The notes under the pieces: model-generated
Databases searched by the model: none
Told to the model about the DNA's origin: nothing
Seen by the model: only the letters and a program-made list of their open reading frames with translations
In this document: positions 1 through 9,600 of the stretch, one piece after another
How the letters are laid out: each line of letters begins with the position of its first letter
Numbering within the stretch: the first letter of the stretch is position 1
Translations under genes and position numbers: made by a program
Assembly (NCBI GenBank): GCA_030600525.1
Contig: JAUVLX010000016.1
Span: 1-20,968, forward strand
Length of the DNA stretch: 20,968 nucleotides
Source of the DNA: Desulfobulbus sp.
GTDB taxonomy: Bacteria; Desulfobacterota; Desulfobulbia; Desulfobulbales; Desulfobulbaceae
Direction: 5' to 3'

Positions 1-1166
1 ACTATGCTAATAACTTTGACGCTGACTTTTCTTTTGCTCGGGAAACGCCACCCGCAGACGCCCCCTCCCAATTTGATTTTATTTCCAGCGCCCCTGGCCT
101 TGAGCAGTTTCTGTTGTGGCAATTGACCCACCTCCAGCTCAACGAGCTGGATACTCAACTAACCACTTTTATCCTGGGCAACCTTGATGGCCATGGCTTC
201 CTTGATGCAGACATCGTCGACATTGTGGCATTCTGTGAATGCAGTGAAGAAGAGGCTGAAGGAGCACTTCGCATCGTACAGAGTCTTGACCCTCCCGGAG
301 TAGCTGCCAGAGATATCAGAGAATCGCTCCTTCTCCAGCTTGATCGCCTTGGCTACTACGACACACTCCCTTACCAGATAGTCGACCAGCACATGAGCCT
401 ATTGGAAACAAAAAATCACATGCTGCTCGCGCGCCAAACCGGGGCCACCATTCGCAAGGTTACAGATGCGGTTGCGATTATCCAGGAACTCACGCCCTAT
501 CCGGGCAACGAATACAGCAACGAACAAACCAATTACATCACTCCGGATGTCTATATTTATAAAATCGACGGAGAGTTTGTCATCCAGCTCAACGACGACG
601 GCCTGCCACGGCTGCAGGTCTCAAAAGAATATATTGGTTTGCTCAAACAAAGAAAACAACTGCCAGTTGAGTCCCGAGGCTACCTGCGGGAAAATAAGCG
701 CAACGCTGAATGGTTCATACGCTCCATTGAACAACGACAGCGTACCATCTACAAGGTAATGGAAAGTCTGCTTAAATTTCAGCAAGATTTTTTCGAACAA
801 GGTGCAAGCGCAATGAGACCCCTGATACTCAGGGACGTAGCCGAGGATATCGACATGCATGAATCCACTGTCAGCCGAGTGACATCCAATAAATACGCCC
901 ACACGCCCCAGGGAATATATGAACTGAAATATTTTTTCAGCACTGCCGTTGCTACCGTCAACGGTGATACGGTCTCTGCAGAAGCTATAAAAACCAGGAT
1001 CAGGCAATTGGTGGCAAAAGAAGACTCGACAAAACCGCTCAGTGACAACAAAATCTCACAGATGCTTGCCGAAGAGAATATCAAGGTTGCACGCCGCACA
1101 GTGGCAAAATATCGTGATCAAATGAAAATCCTGCCAGTTAAACACCGCAGAAAAGCAAGAAAATAA
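1..1166 (+). CDS. rpoN: RNA polymerase sigma-54 factor RpoN (5' truncated)
   Basis: This is the alternative sigma factor that directs core RNA polymerase to -24/-12 promoters, where transcription needs an AAA+ activator. The reading frame is open from base 3, so the true start lies left of the window. About 387 residues are visible and roughly 100 N-terminal residues (activator-interacting region I) are missing. The start of the core-binding domain reads FLLWQLTHLQL (from about base 102). The helix-turn-helix region carries SRVTSNKYAHTPQGIYELK followed by YFFS (about bases 876-945). The RpoN box reads ARRTVAKYRD at 1089-1118, against the family consensus ARRTVAKYRE, and a basic tail follows. 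A TTG at 114 begins an apparent open frame but is internal, because the homology continues upstream of it. The stop lies 10 bases before ptsN, so the two genes are probably cotranscribed. Identification is very secure. Confidence 0.97.
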   Translation, partial: YANNFDADFSFARETPPADAPSQFDFISSAPGLEQFLLWQLTHLQLNELDTQLTTFILGNLDGHGFLDADIVDIVAFCECSEEEAEGALRIVQSLDPPGVAARDIRESLLLQLDRLGYYDTLPYQIVDQHMSLLETKNHMLLARQTGATIRKVTDAVAIIQELTPYPGNEYSNEQTNYITPDVYIYKIDGEFVIQLNDDGLPRLQVSKEYIGLLKQRKQLPVESRGYLRENKRNAEWFIRSIEQRQRTIYKVMESLLKFQQDFFEQGASAMRPLILRDVAEDIDMHESTVSRVTSNKYAHTPQGIYELKYFFSTAVATVNGDTVSAEAIKTRIRQLVAKEDSTKPLSDNKISQMLAEENIKVARRTVAKYRDQMKILPVKHRRKARK

Positions 1167-1176
1167 CCCGACAATC

Positions 1177-1629
1177 ATGCTACAGTTCAATCGACAGTCC
1201 GTTCTTCTCGATATGCAGGCCATAAGCAAAGAATCTGCGCTCGAAGAAATGGCAGAGATCGTTGTAAACAATTACCATTATCTGGATAGTACGAATCTCT
1301 ACTCTATCCTTCTCGAACGGGAGCAGATTGGTTCCACCGGTGTGGGTAACGGGGTTGCCATTCCCCATGGCAAAGTTGAAGGCCTCAAGGAAATCATTTT
1401 TTGTTTTGGCCGCAGCCTGCAGGGCGTCAGCTTTGAAGCCATCGACAATCGTCCGGTCTATCTCTTTGCCCTTCTCCTCTCACCAACCAACATCGCTTCT
1501 GAATACTTGCAGGCACTTGCCCATGTCAGTACCGTGCTCAAGCAGCATACTAACCGAATTAAACTCCTGCGAAGCTCTTCCGCCCAGGAAATCGTCACCA
1601 TCTTCACTCCCCCTCCAAAAAAACAATAG
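1177..1629 (+). CDS. ptsN: PTS EIIA-like nitrogen regulatory protein PtsN
   Basis: This 150-residue cytoplasmic protein belongs to the EIIA-Ntr (fructose/mannitol EIIA) family. It takes phosphate from the NPr protein and regulates rather than transports, typically affecting potassium, nitrogen and sigma-54-linked functions. The phosphorylated histidine is His64 in the motif GVAIPHGK. The preceding EREQIGSTGVG segment and a C-terminal helical part containing LAHVST also match the family, and the length is normal. It begins 10 bases after the rpoN stop without a strong Shine-Dalgarno sequence, which suggests translation following on from rpoN. In many Gram-negatives an hpf/raiA gene sits between rpoN and ptsN, and rapZ and npr follow. 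Here none of those is present before the convergent gene at 1798, so the cluster is a shortened version. Confidence 0.93.
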   Translation: MLQFNRQSVLLDMQAISKESALEEMAEIVVNNYHYLDSTNLYSILLEREQIGSTGVGNGVAIPHGKVEGLKEIIFCFGRSLQGVSFEAIDNRPVYLFALLLSPTNIASEYLQALAHVSTVLKQHTNRIKLLRSSSAQEIVTIFTPPPKKQ

Positions 1630-1727
1630 CACCATTATTCTCCAGGCTACAAGCTGCAGTCGTCAGCCTTGAGTAGGGGCTAGGGTTCCCAAATACCGTC
1701 CAATATATTCTGGTTTTGCAGGTAGAA

Positions 1728-1763
1728 CAAAAAAAGCCCTGCAGATAAAAAATTCCGCAGGGC
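1728..1763 (-). terminator. Intrinsic terminator of the DAHP synthase unit
   Basis: Read on the minus strand, GCCCTGC (1763-1757) pairs perfectly with GCAGGGC (1742-1736) around a 14-base A/T-rich loop. The stem is followed directly by seven or more T residues (1735-1729). It lies about 35 bases after the stop of the minus-strand DAHP synthase gene. For the plus-strand ptsN transcript the stem is preceded by an A run but not followed by a T run, so it should act mainly in the minus direction. No comparable hairpin was seen just after ptsN in 1630-1727. Confidence 0.88.
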
Positions 1764-1797
1764 ATAATGTGATGGATCGATGTTTATCCAGACTTTT

Positions 1798-3147
1798 TTA
1801 TGAGGTCCTGATCATCTCCGCTATCTGGAATGCCATTTCAAGTGATTGCTCTGCATTCAAACGTGGATCGCAGGTTGTCAGGTAGCGCAGACTGAGCTGT
1901 GCATCAGACAGCTTTCTCGCCCCGCCAATACACTCGGTGACATTATCACCGGTTAATTCAAAATGAACCCCACCAGGCACAGTACCTTCTGACCAGTGCA
2001 CTTCGAAAAAACAGCGCAACTCACAGAGGATGTCTTCAAAATCCCTGGTCTTATGGCCGCTTTCAGAGTCAAAGGTGTTGGCATGCATAGGGTCACAGCT
2101 CCAGAGGACCTCTTTACCGGCAGACTTGATAGCCCGCAACAATGGTGGCAGGTGTTTTTCAATCTGTCGAGCCCCAAACCGGGTAATAAGCGTCATTCTT
2201 CCCGGCTCGTTCTCAGGGTTAAGGCGGTCAAGGATCGACAATATTTCATCAACATTGTGATTAGGACCAACTTTCATACCCAATGGGTTGTTGACGCCAC
2301 GCAAAAATTCGATATGGGCGCCGTCAAGCTGTCTGGTTCTGTCCCCTATCCAAAGCATATGTCCGGAACAGTCATACCAGCCCCCGTCAACAGAATCTTC
2401 ACGGGTCAGGGCCTCTTCATAACCAAGAAACAGCGCTTCATGGGAGGTGAAGAACTGCGCCTGCTTCATCTGCGGAATATCAGTGGCAATACCGATGGTT
2501 TCCATAAATTTGAGAGCATGACCGATCTGCTTTGCCAGCCGTTCGTAGGAGCGTCCCATAGGAGACTGCTTGACAAACTCCTGGTTCCAGGCTTGTACAC
2601 GATGCAGCGAACTGAAACCACCTCGTGTAAATGCACGCAACAGGTTCAGGGTTGCAGCGGACATGTTGTACCCCTTCATCAACCGTTCCGGGTCCGGAAT
2701 CCGAGCTTCCAGGACGGGTTCCGCTGAATTCGCCATGTCACCACGATAACTCGGCATTTCCACCCCATCCACATTCTCAGTATCGCTGGATCGAGGTTTG
2801 GCATACTGCCCGGCAATGCGCCCGACCTTTACAACCGGTTTATCCCCGGCATAAGTAAGGATGACAGCCATCTGCAGCAGCACTTTCAGAGTTTCCCTGA
2901 TGTTAGGTGAGGTACAGCGTGAAAATTCCTCTGAGCAGTCTCCTCCCTGCAGCAAAAAGGCCTCACCGACACTGGCTTTCCCCAGCAAGGTCTTCAGGTC
3001 ACGGATTTCACCAGCAAAAACAAGGGGAGGCAAGGTGGCAAGATCGCTGATAACGGCCTCATACTTTTCCTTATCCGGCCAGTTAGGTTGTTGTAATGCT
3101 TCGTATTGCTGCCAGCTTGACTTACTCCATTGTTTTAAATCACTCAT
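1798..3147 (-). CDS. Class II 3-deoxy-7-phosphoheptulonate (DAHP) synthase
   Basis: This enzyme condenses phosphoenolpyruvate with erythrose 4-phosphate to make DAHP, the committed first step of aromatic amino acid biosynthesis in the cytoplasm. The 449-residue product belongs to the class II (plant and Mycobacterium type) family. The expected metal ligands are visible as Cys71 (LLQGGDCSEEF), His355 (WSCDPMHANT), Glu397 (GGVHFELTG) and Asp427 (LTTCDPRLN). Their mutual spacing equals that recalled for the M. tuberculosis enzyme (Cys87, His369, Glu411, Asp441). Other family stretches are GRIAGQYAKPRS and the block around DGAHIEFLRGVNNP. The ATG at 3147-3145 overlaps the stop of the upstream HsdR-N-like gene (ATGA), so the two are translationally coupled. 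A strong terminator follows. The function is secure; the symbol is left blank because aroF, aroG and aroH are used inconsistently for class II enzymes. Confidence 0.96.
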   Translation of the reverse strand: MSDLKQWSKSSWQQYEALQQPNWPDKEKYEAVISDLATLPPLVFAGEIRDLKTLLGKASVGEAFLLQGGDCSEEFSRCTSPNIRETLKVLLQMAVILTYAGDKPVVKVGRIAGQYAKPRSSDTENVDGVEMPSYRGDMANSAEPVLEARIPDPERLMKGYNMSAATLNLLRAFTRGGFSSLHRVQAWNQEFVKQSPMGRSYERLAKQIGHALKFMETIGIATDIPQMKQAQFFTSHEALFLGYEEALTREDSVDGGWYDCSGHMLWIGDRTRQLDGAHIEFLRGVNNPLGMKVGPNHNVDEILSILDRLNPENEPGRMTLITRFGARQIEKHLPPLLRAIKSAGKEVLWSCDPMHANTFDSESGHKTRDFEDILCELRCFFEVHWSEGTVPGGVHFELTGDNVTECIGGARKLSDAQLSLRYLTTCDPRLNAEQSLEMAFQIAEMIRTS

Positions 3148-3770
3148 TGTCTCTCTTCCGTATTTTTACACTTAATTCCCACACAACAAATTTCCTCATC
3201 AAAAACATTAAGAATCCGTAGTGCCCTTTCCCGCTGTTCAGTATCCTGATAAGGTTCAAAGATGCAATCCTGCATCATTTTTCCTGCCTGCTCACGACTA
3301 GGGATACAGCCCATCCCTGTAGCAAGTACTTTACAGGTCTTGGTCTCAAGGAGTTCGGCATCTCTGCCGTTGGTAACCACTGCCAGTGGTATAGCATACT
3401 CTGGGTCAAGAAGCCGGGCAGCAGCAATCGCCGCTTTTTCTCTGGTCACCAATGACCCTGCACCGTAACGCAGAATAAATAATCGTTTACCGTTAACACT
3501 CACAGCCAATTCAATCAGCGTTTCGACCCGCTTGGAGTTAAACTCAGATATAATCCTCAACCGCGGTTCCAGCTCCTGACGGGAAAACCCTAAATCTTCA
3601 ACCAGCAGGCGCATTAAATCCTGGCGAGTGCGTTCGTCATCAGTATCTTGCAACTCCTCTCCAGTCAGATAATCCTGGAGAACTCCATACACTAAATGGT
3701 GGCCTGATGTATCAATCATAACATGTACCGGAAAACATCTGGTATCCCTTGGAAATTGCGGCAGTTTCAC
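3144..3770 (-). CDS. HsdR N-terminal (PD-(D/E)XK-like) domain protein, probably non-catalytic
   Basis: This 208-residue soluble protein resembles the stand-alone HsdR_N_2 family, named after the N-terminal domain of type I restriction endonuclease R subunits. Family-like features are the early helix DLMRLLVEDLGFSRQELE, the central ISEFNSKRVETLIELAVSV part, NGKRLFILRYGAGSLVTRE and the late strand AIPLAVVTNGRDAELLE. In active members the core reads roughly D-(x)n-E-x-K. Here the corresponding positions appear to be Glu and LRY, so the catalytic acid and lysine look lost. No HsdM or HsdS gene is nearby, so restriction is unlikely. The start is a GTG at 3770-3768. An AGGA sequence abuts it, so a later start, for example the Met at residue 18, is possible. 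The gene overlaps the DAHP synthase start by four bases. Its function is unknown. Confidence 0.75.
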   Translation of the reverse strand: MKLPQFPRDTRCFPVHVMIDTSGHHLVYGVLQDYLTGEELQDTDDERTRQDLMRLLVEDLGFSRQELEPRLRIISEFNSKRVETLIELAVSVNGKRLFILRYGAGSLVTREKAAIAAARLLDPEYAIPLAVVTNGRDAELLETKTCKVLATGMGCIPSREQAGKMMQDCIFEPYQDTEQRERALRILNVFDEEICCVGIKCKNTEERQ

Positions 3771-3782
3771 TCCTGTTGTTGA

Positions 3783-3811
3783 TTGCCATCTCCCACATGC
3801 TCTGTTAGACT
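3783..3811 (+). promoter_or_regulatory. Candidate sigma-70 promoter of the RND efflux operon
   Basis: TTGCCA (3783-3788) and TAGACT (3806-3811) are separated by 17 bases and match the consensus -35 and -10 hexamers at 9 of 12 positions. Transcription would begin near 3818, leaving a leader of about 100 bases before the lipoprotein ATG at 3918. The leader contains a small hairpin, CTAC-GGA-GTAG. The site lies just upstream of the divergent HsdR-N-like gene. It is a motif match only. Confidence 0.4.
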
Positions 3812-3917
3812 CTTTTACTTACTGAAACGACTACGGAGTAGCGAACGGCAAACTTCAAGTCAATCGCATCTTAGAGTTTTTGTCAATCATCAATTTGGCC
3901 ACGCTGACTGCAATAGC

Positions 3918-5330
3918 ATGTATCAACGTTCTTTTTTACTCCTTCTCATGGTGGCTTTACTGTCTGGGTGCACTGATTTTCACACCCCGCTCACCCAGCC
4001 AACAGCAAACCTCATTCCACCAGCCTATCGATTCTACACAGAGAAACAAGACACCGTTGTACCCTGGTGGCAACAATTTCACAACAAGGAACTTGAAGAG
4101 CTTATAGAAGAAGGATTACAGCACAATTTTTCCTTACATCAAACCTGGGCCAGACTTTCCCAGGCACAAGCTATAGCCCGCAAAACAGGAGCCGAAAGCA
4201 TTCCTCACATAAACGGTGCTGCTGGCGGTGCTCACAATCGTGTCGGCAAGCAGGACGGAAGAGAAACCAACAGAGATGATTTTTCATTAGGCCTGATCGT
4301 TGGCTATGAAGCTGATCTGTGGGGACGGGTCAAGTCTGCAAAAAACCAGGCACAACTCGACGCACAAGCCAAAACCGAAGATGTGTACGCAGCCGCGATG
4401 AGCTTGAGTGCTGAAATCGCTATAGCATGGCTGGATCTTATCAGTGCCCGCCAGCAGGGAGAACAGCTTAAAAAACAGCTTAATCTCAACAAGCGTCTAC
4501 TGGAGTTGGTTGAACTTCGCTTTGCCACATCTAAAGCGAGTGCGCTGGATCTCTACCAGCAGAATCAAACCGTCACCGGCATTGAAGGGGCACTCATAAT
4601 CATTGAAGGGACAGAGCAAACAGCGTTACACAGGCTGGCAGTCCTGATTGGCCGTCCGCCAACAGCTGCACTTAATGCAACGCAAACATTATTTCCATCG
4701 ATCCCCTCCTTACCCCCCGGTGGCCTTCCGGCTGATCTTCTCGCCCAGCGACCGGATATTCGCTCCAAGGGACTGCAACTGCAGGGAGCAACCTGGTCCA
4801 TCGCTGCAGCAAAAGCGGATCGACTACCTCGGCTCAGTTTGACAGGAGAATTGACGTACAACTCCAGTATTATCGAATCCCTTCTGGACGCCTGGCTCCT
4901 GCGCCTGGCAGCAAGCTTTACAGCACCGCTTGTTGACGGCGGTGCCAGGTCGGCAGAGGTCCAGCGAACCCGTGCAGTGGCAGAGGAAAGACTCGCCGCC
5001 TATCGTCAGAGCGTGGTTTCGGCCCTCAAAGAGGTAGAAGACGCATTGGTATTCGAACACCAATACCGAAAAAGTATCGTCAATATCGACCAACAGATTA
5101 CACTCGCGCAAATGGCTTCTCGGGAAGCAACATGGCGATACCTCAACGGACTCAGCGATTACCTTCCTGTGATCAGGGAACAAATCAATCTTATTACTGC
5201 TGAACAGGACAGGATAACCACAGAAAGAAATCTCATCCAGACAAGGGTGACCCTGCATAAGGCTCTTGGTGGCACCTGGACAGATCAGCTGGTGCCCAAC
5301 CAGGCAATGTCCCTCTCGACAGCCCAGTAG
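3918..5330 (+). CDS. RND efflux outer-membrane lipoprotein (NodT/TolC family)
   Basis: This is the outer-membrane channel of a tripartite efflux system; trimers form a beta-barrel with a long periplasmic alpha-helical tunnel. The frame is open from 3783, but the ATG at 3918 is chosen because it gives an ideal lipoprotein signal peptide: MYQR, a leucine-rich stretch, then the lipobox LLSGC with Cys18 as the lipidated residue. The resulting 470-residue precursor has the usual length. Two OEP repeats follow. Family features include PWWQQFHNKELEELIEEGL, the YEADLWGRV motif near the end of the first helix set, LAQRPDIR at the start of the second repeat, and SFTAPLVDGGARSAEVQRT. It is the first gene of the operon, 54 bases before the adaptor gene. 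The ribosome-binding site is weak, and the translated-looking sequence between 3783 and 3917 is probably leader. Confidence 0.93.
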   Translation: MYQRSFLLLLMVALLSGCTDFHTPLTQPTANLIPPAYRFYTEKQDTVVPWWQQFHNKELEELIEEGLQHNFSLHQTWARLSQAQAIARKTGAESIPHINGAAGGAHNRVGKQDGRETNRDDFSLGLIVGYEADLWGRVKSAKNQAQLDAQAKTEDVYAAAMSLSAEIAIAWLDLISARQQGEQLKKQLNLNKRLLELVELRFATSKASALDLYQQNQTVTGIEGALIIIEGTEQTALHRLAVLIGRPPTAALNATQTLFPSIPSLPPGGLPADLLAQRPDIRSKGLQLQGATWSIAAAKADRLPRLSLTGELTYNSSIIESLLDAWLLRLAASFTAPLVDGGARSAEVQRTRAVAEERLAAYRQSVVSALKEVEDALVFEHQYRKSIVNIDQQITLAQMASREATWRYLNGLSDYLPVIREQINLITAEQDRITTERNLIQTRVTLHKALGGTWTDQLVPNQAMSLSTAQ

Positions 5331-5384
5331 CATCCAAAACAGAAAAGAATTTAAATACAAATAGTTAACAAACAAAACAGGCTC

Positions 5385-6647
5385 ATGACCCAAGAGCAGA
5401 TTCCCATTCAAAATCCCGTTCACCCAGACACCCCCACGCCCAAACGGACAACAGGACAACGCCTGCTGGCTCTTGGCCTGGTGGCCATTATATGCGCAGC
5501 TGGCCTGATAATGGCTCAAAAAATTATCAAGAGCAAACCTAAGGCAAGCCGTAAGCCTCCGCTCAAGATGCAAACTTTAGTCCAGGCAATACCTGTTCAT
5601 CAAGCGACTTTTCCCCGCCAGCTAGAGACATTGGGTACAGTGCTCAGCGCACAGACATTGGCCCTTAAACCTGCTGTTGCAGGAACTGTTGAAAATGTAC
5701 ACCCAAACCTCGTCCCTGGAGGAGTCCTACAGGAAGGAGACACCGTTCTTCATCTTGATCCCCGCGATTACAGGCTGACCCATCAGCGACGCCGTAATGA
5801 TCTTGAAAAAGCTGCCATGGATTTACGCCTGGAACAAGGCAGCCAGTCTGTTGCCCGCAGGGAATATGAGCTGATCTCGCAATTTTCAGGGGTTAACTTA
5901 AAGGATGCGCCAATCGATCTGGCCCTTCGCAAACCGCAGTTGGCAAAGGCAAAGGCTGCAAAAGCTGCCGCCGAGACAGAGGTGGCAATGGCCAAACTTA
6001 ACCTTGATCGTACCCAGTTGCGGTGTCCTTTTAACGCTGTTGTTCTTGACACCAATGTCGAAGTAGGGGCACAGGTCAACAGCCAAACTACCATCGCCAC
6101 TTTGGCTGGCACTGATGTTTTCTGGGTCCGGGCAACCCTTGCCCAGAAAGAACTGATAAACATAATACTCCCAGAAAGTGGAAAAGATGGTTCTTCTGTC
6201 AAAATCACTACCATTAGCGACCAAAAAAACACTGCTTATTGGCAGGGAAAAATCATTCATCTGCTTGGCGATGTAGACCCTAAAGGACTCATGGCCAGGG
6301 TACTCATAGAAATTGCCAAGCCCACTGATCGATCAACTGGCAAAATCCCCCTACTCTTGGGATCTGTTGTGCGAACAACCATTACCGGCATCCCGCTTAA
6401 AAATTGTTTTCAGGTACCGCGAAGCGCCGTGCGTCCTGACCAAAGCCTTCTTATCGCAACCAAAGAAAACACCCTTGAGATTCGACAGGTCTCCGTTATC
6501 TGGCAAAACAAAGACCAGGCATACATTGACCGCGGCCTTCATGACGGAGACCTGGTTATTATATCCAATGTGGCTGCCCCGATAAACGGCATGGACATTT
6601 CTATTAGTACACCCAACACTCCTCATACTCCCAGCGCTTCCCTGTGA
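5385..6647 (+). CDS. RND efflux periplasmic adaptor (membrane fusion protein)
   Basis: This 420-residue adaptor bridges the inner-membrane pump and the outer-membrane channel in the periplasm. A cytoplasmic N-terminus of about 25 residues precedes one membrane anchor (roughly residues 26-45, LLALGLVAIICAAGLIMAQ). No lipobox is present, so it is held by the transmembrane helix. The first half of a lipoyl/barrel-sandwich domain contains LKPAVAGTVENVHPNLVPGG and VLHLDPRDY. An alpha-helical hairpin rich in Ala, Lys and Glu follows (about residues 130-205). The second lipoyl half contains LRCPFNAVVLDTNVEVGAQV, then a beta-barrel domain and a membrane-proximal domain containing VPRSAVRPDQSLLI. The stop overlaps the GTG start of the pump gene (GTGA), indicating coupled translation. 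The family is clear; the substrate cannot be read from the sequence. Confidence 0.94.
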   Translation: MTQEQIPIQNPVHPDTPTPKRTTGQRLLALGLVAIICAAGLIMAQKIIKSKPKASRKPPLKMQTLVQAIPVHQATFPRQLETLGTVLSAQTLALKPAVAGTVENVHPNLVPGGVLQEGDTVLHLDPRDYRLTHQRRRNDLEKAAMDLRLEQGSQSVARREYELISQFSGVNLKDAPIDLALRKPQLAKAKAAKAAAETEVAMAKLNLDRTQLRCPFNAVVLDTNVEVGAQVNSQTTIATLAGTDVFWVRATLAQKELINIILPESGKDGSSVKITTISDQKNTAYWQGKIIHLLGDVDPKGLMARVLIEIAKPTDRSTGKIPLLLGSVVRTTITGIPLKNCFQVPRSAVRPDQSLLIATKENTLEIRQVSVIWQNKDQAYIDRGLHDGDLVIISNVAAPINGMDISISTPNTPHTPSASL

Positions 6648-9600
6648 AAAACACACTTTACTCTACCCATGCAGGTCCTATTCACTGGATGGCAGCAAAC
6701 CCGGTTGCAGCAAACATCCTCATGCTGTTTTTTCTCATTGGGGGCATCTACTGGGGCACTCAGATTAAGCAGGAAGTCTTTCCTGAATTTGAACGTGATG
6801 AAGTTCGCATAAGCGTTGCCTACCCCGGTGCAAGCCCAGAGGAAGTGGTAGACGGCATTATCCTTCCCGTGGAAGAGGCGATTTCTTCACTGGAGGGCAT
6901 TGAACAGGTACAGAGCAATGCTGTAGAGGGACGGGGAACGGTTACGGCAGAAGCACTGGTTGACACGGACCTTCAGCAGTTGGCTGTTGATATCAAAAAC
7001 GAAGTCGACCGGATCAGTGCTTTTCCCGATGATGCAGAAGAACCAAAGGTGACTATTCCCTCACGCCGCCGTTCGGTTATCACTCTCATTCTTTATGGTG
7101 ATCTTCCCGATACCATACTCAAGGAATCAGCGGAAATGGTCAGGGATCAACTCCTTCTTGATCCACTCATTTCCCAGCTGGAACTGCAGGGTAACCGCCC
7201 GCTGGAAATAGCAGTTAATGTCAGCCAGGAAACACTCCGCGCCTATGGTTTAACCATGCAGACCCTTGCGGGCAAAATCAAGAACAGTTCCATTGACCTG
7301 CCCGGAGGCACCATAAAAACCAGTAGCGGTGATGTGCAGTTGCGGATGAAGGAACGTCGTAGCGTGGGCCATGAATTCGCCTCCATTCCGGTTCTGATGA
7401 CCGAGGAAGGCTCCCAGCTCCGGTTGGACGATATTGCAGATATCAAAGACGGTTTTGAAGAAACAGACCAGGCGATGCGCTATAATGGCATGCCCGCCAT
7501 TGGCATCGAAATCTTTCGGGTTGGGGACCAAGGCCCCATAGAAATAGCTGACGCAGTCAAAAAACGGGTAAAAACATTGCGTGGAACGTTGCCGGACGGA
7601 CTCAGCGTTGACACGGTCAATGACCGTTCTCTTATCTATCAACAACGACTCAATCTCCTGCTTAAAAACGGCTACCTCGGGCTTGCGCTGGTGTTCCTCC
7701 TGCTCGGACTTTTTCTTGAGCCGCGGTTGGCTTTCTGGGTAACCATGGGAATCCCGGTCTCCTTTCTCGGATCACTGCTCTTCCTCCCTCTTTTTGACGT
7801 TTCTGTGAATATGGTCTCTTTATTCGCCTTTATCATTTCGCTTGGGATTGTTGTGGACGACACCATTATCATAGGAGAAAATGTCTACCGCCTCCGCCAG
7901 CTGGGATATGATTCGCTTGAGGCAGCTCTTATTGGTGCCCGGGAAATGGCCGCACCGGTAACGTTTGCCGTATTGACCAACATTGTAACCTTTATGCCGC
8001 TCTACTTTATTCCCGGCGTGATGGGTAAAATTTTTCGCGCCATTCCGGTTGTTGTGGGAACAGTTTTCTTCATCTCTCTTATTGAAGCTCTTTTTGTTTT
8101 ACCAGCCCATCTGGGCCACCAGCGCCCTCTTAAAGGACGCATTGGATCACTCCTTGAAAAGCTGCAAGCCCGCATCAGCAACGGTATAACCCGCATCATA
8201 GAGAAAAGTTTCACTCCCCTTATCATCTTGGCCCTCCGGTATCGCTACATCAGCACAGCCATCGCTATGACCATCCTGCTCTTGACAGGTGCTTATATCA
8301 AAAGTGGTCATATGGGAATGACCATGTTCCCCAAGGTAGAATCAGACAGGGCCTATGTCTCTTTTGAATTGCCAGTCGGGGCACCCAGTGAAAAAGTAGA
8401 AACGACCCTTACCACTCTTCTTAACTCTGCAAAAAGAATAGCTGTCCGCTATGGAGATAGTGAACTGGTACATGGCACCCAAGCGATGATCAATGACAAC
8501 AAAGGATGGATAAAAATCTACCTCACCCCTCCAGACATCCGTCCCCTTTCCACCCATGAATTTACAAAGCTTTGGCGTAAGGATGTGGGCAGCTTGCCGG
8601 ATATTGAATCAATACGATTTCGATCAAACTCCGGTGGGCCTGGCTCAGGTGCCGGCCTCACTCTTGAGCTCCAGCACCGAAATCCTGAAATACTGCATCG
8701 TGCAAGCCGTGAAATTGTCACCTTTTTACAAACCTTTCCCATTGTCAGCGAAATCGAAGATGGGTTTGAACTGGGCAAGCAACAGTATGACTTTCAACTT
8801 AATCCCCTGGGATACCGACTGGGATTGAGTCCGAATTCGGTTGCCCGTCAGATACGAGCTTCCTTTTACGGTCACGAAATCAACCGTCAGCTGCGGGGAA
8901 GAGATGAAATAAAAATCATGCTCCGTTACCCACCCCATGAACGAGAAACACTGCTGTCTTTGGAAAAAATGATGCTGCGAACTCCGGATGGCGGTGAAGT
9001 GCCTTTGCCAAGTGTTGTCACCATCACTCCAGGCAGGGCATTTACCTCTATTCAACACAGGGATGGACGAAGAACGATTCAAGTGACCGCTGACATTACT
9101 CCGGCCAAAAAGACCGACCAAGTCATTTCCGCACTCAAAACCGAATTATTGCCGGAGCTGTCCAGCCGCTATGGAGGACTCAGTTTTTCCTTTGAAGGAA
9201 AACAGGCAGATAGAAAAAAATCCATGGCTGCACTGGCGAGGGGGATGCTGGTGGCGCTGTTGCTTGTCTATATTCTGCTCACCATCATTTTTAAAAGTTA
9301 CAGCCAACCTGTTATCATCATGGCGGCAATCCCTTTCGGCATAGTCGGTGCGGTGATTGGTCACCTCCTGATGGGATTCACTCTCAGCCTGGTCTCTTTT
9401 TTCGGTATTGTCGCCCTTGCCGGCGTGGTGGTCGATGACTCACTGGTTCTGATAGACCTTACCAATCGTAATCGCACTCAAGGCCATACTGCTTATGCGG
9501 CAGTCATTAATGCTGCTGTATCCAGATTCAGGCCCATTATCCTGACCACCCTGACCACCTTTTTTGGCCTGCTGCCAATGATATTTGAAACCTCCCGCCA

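Noticed and set aside
114..1166. A complete sigma factor gene beginning at the TTG at 114
   Set aside because: The same frame is open to the window edge, and the RpoN family sequence continues upstream of 114, so the gene is cut by the window and this is not its start.
1630..1727. A terminator directly after ptsN on the plus strand
   Set aside because: Only a five-pair AGGCT/AGCCT repeat with a long loop and no T run is present, too weak to call.
3144..3770. Part of a type I restriction-modification system
   Set aside because: Only an N-terminal-like domain is present, the active-site residues appear lost, and no HsdM, HsdS or helicase domain is nearby.
3783..3917. A 45-residue N-terminal extension of the efflux lipoprotein
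   Set aside because: The extension is not signal-like and would bury the signal peptide and lipobox that begin at the ATG at 3918. It also overlaps the candidate promoter.
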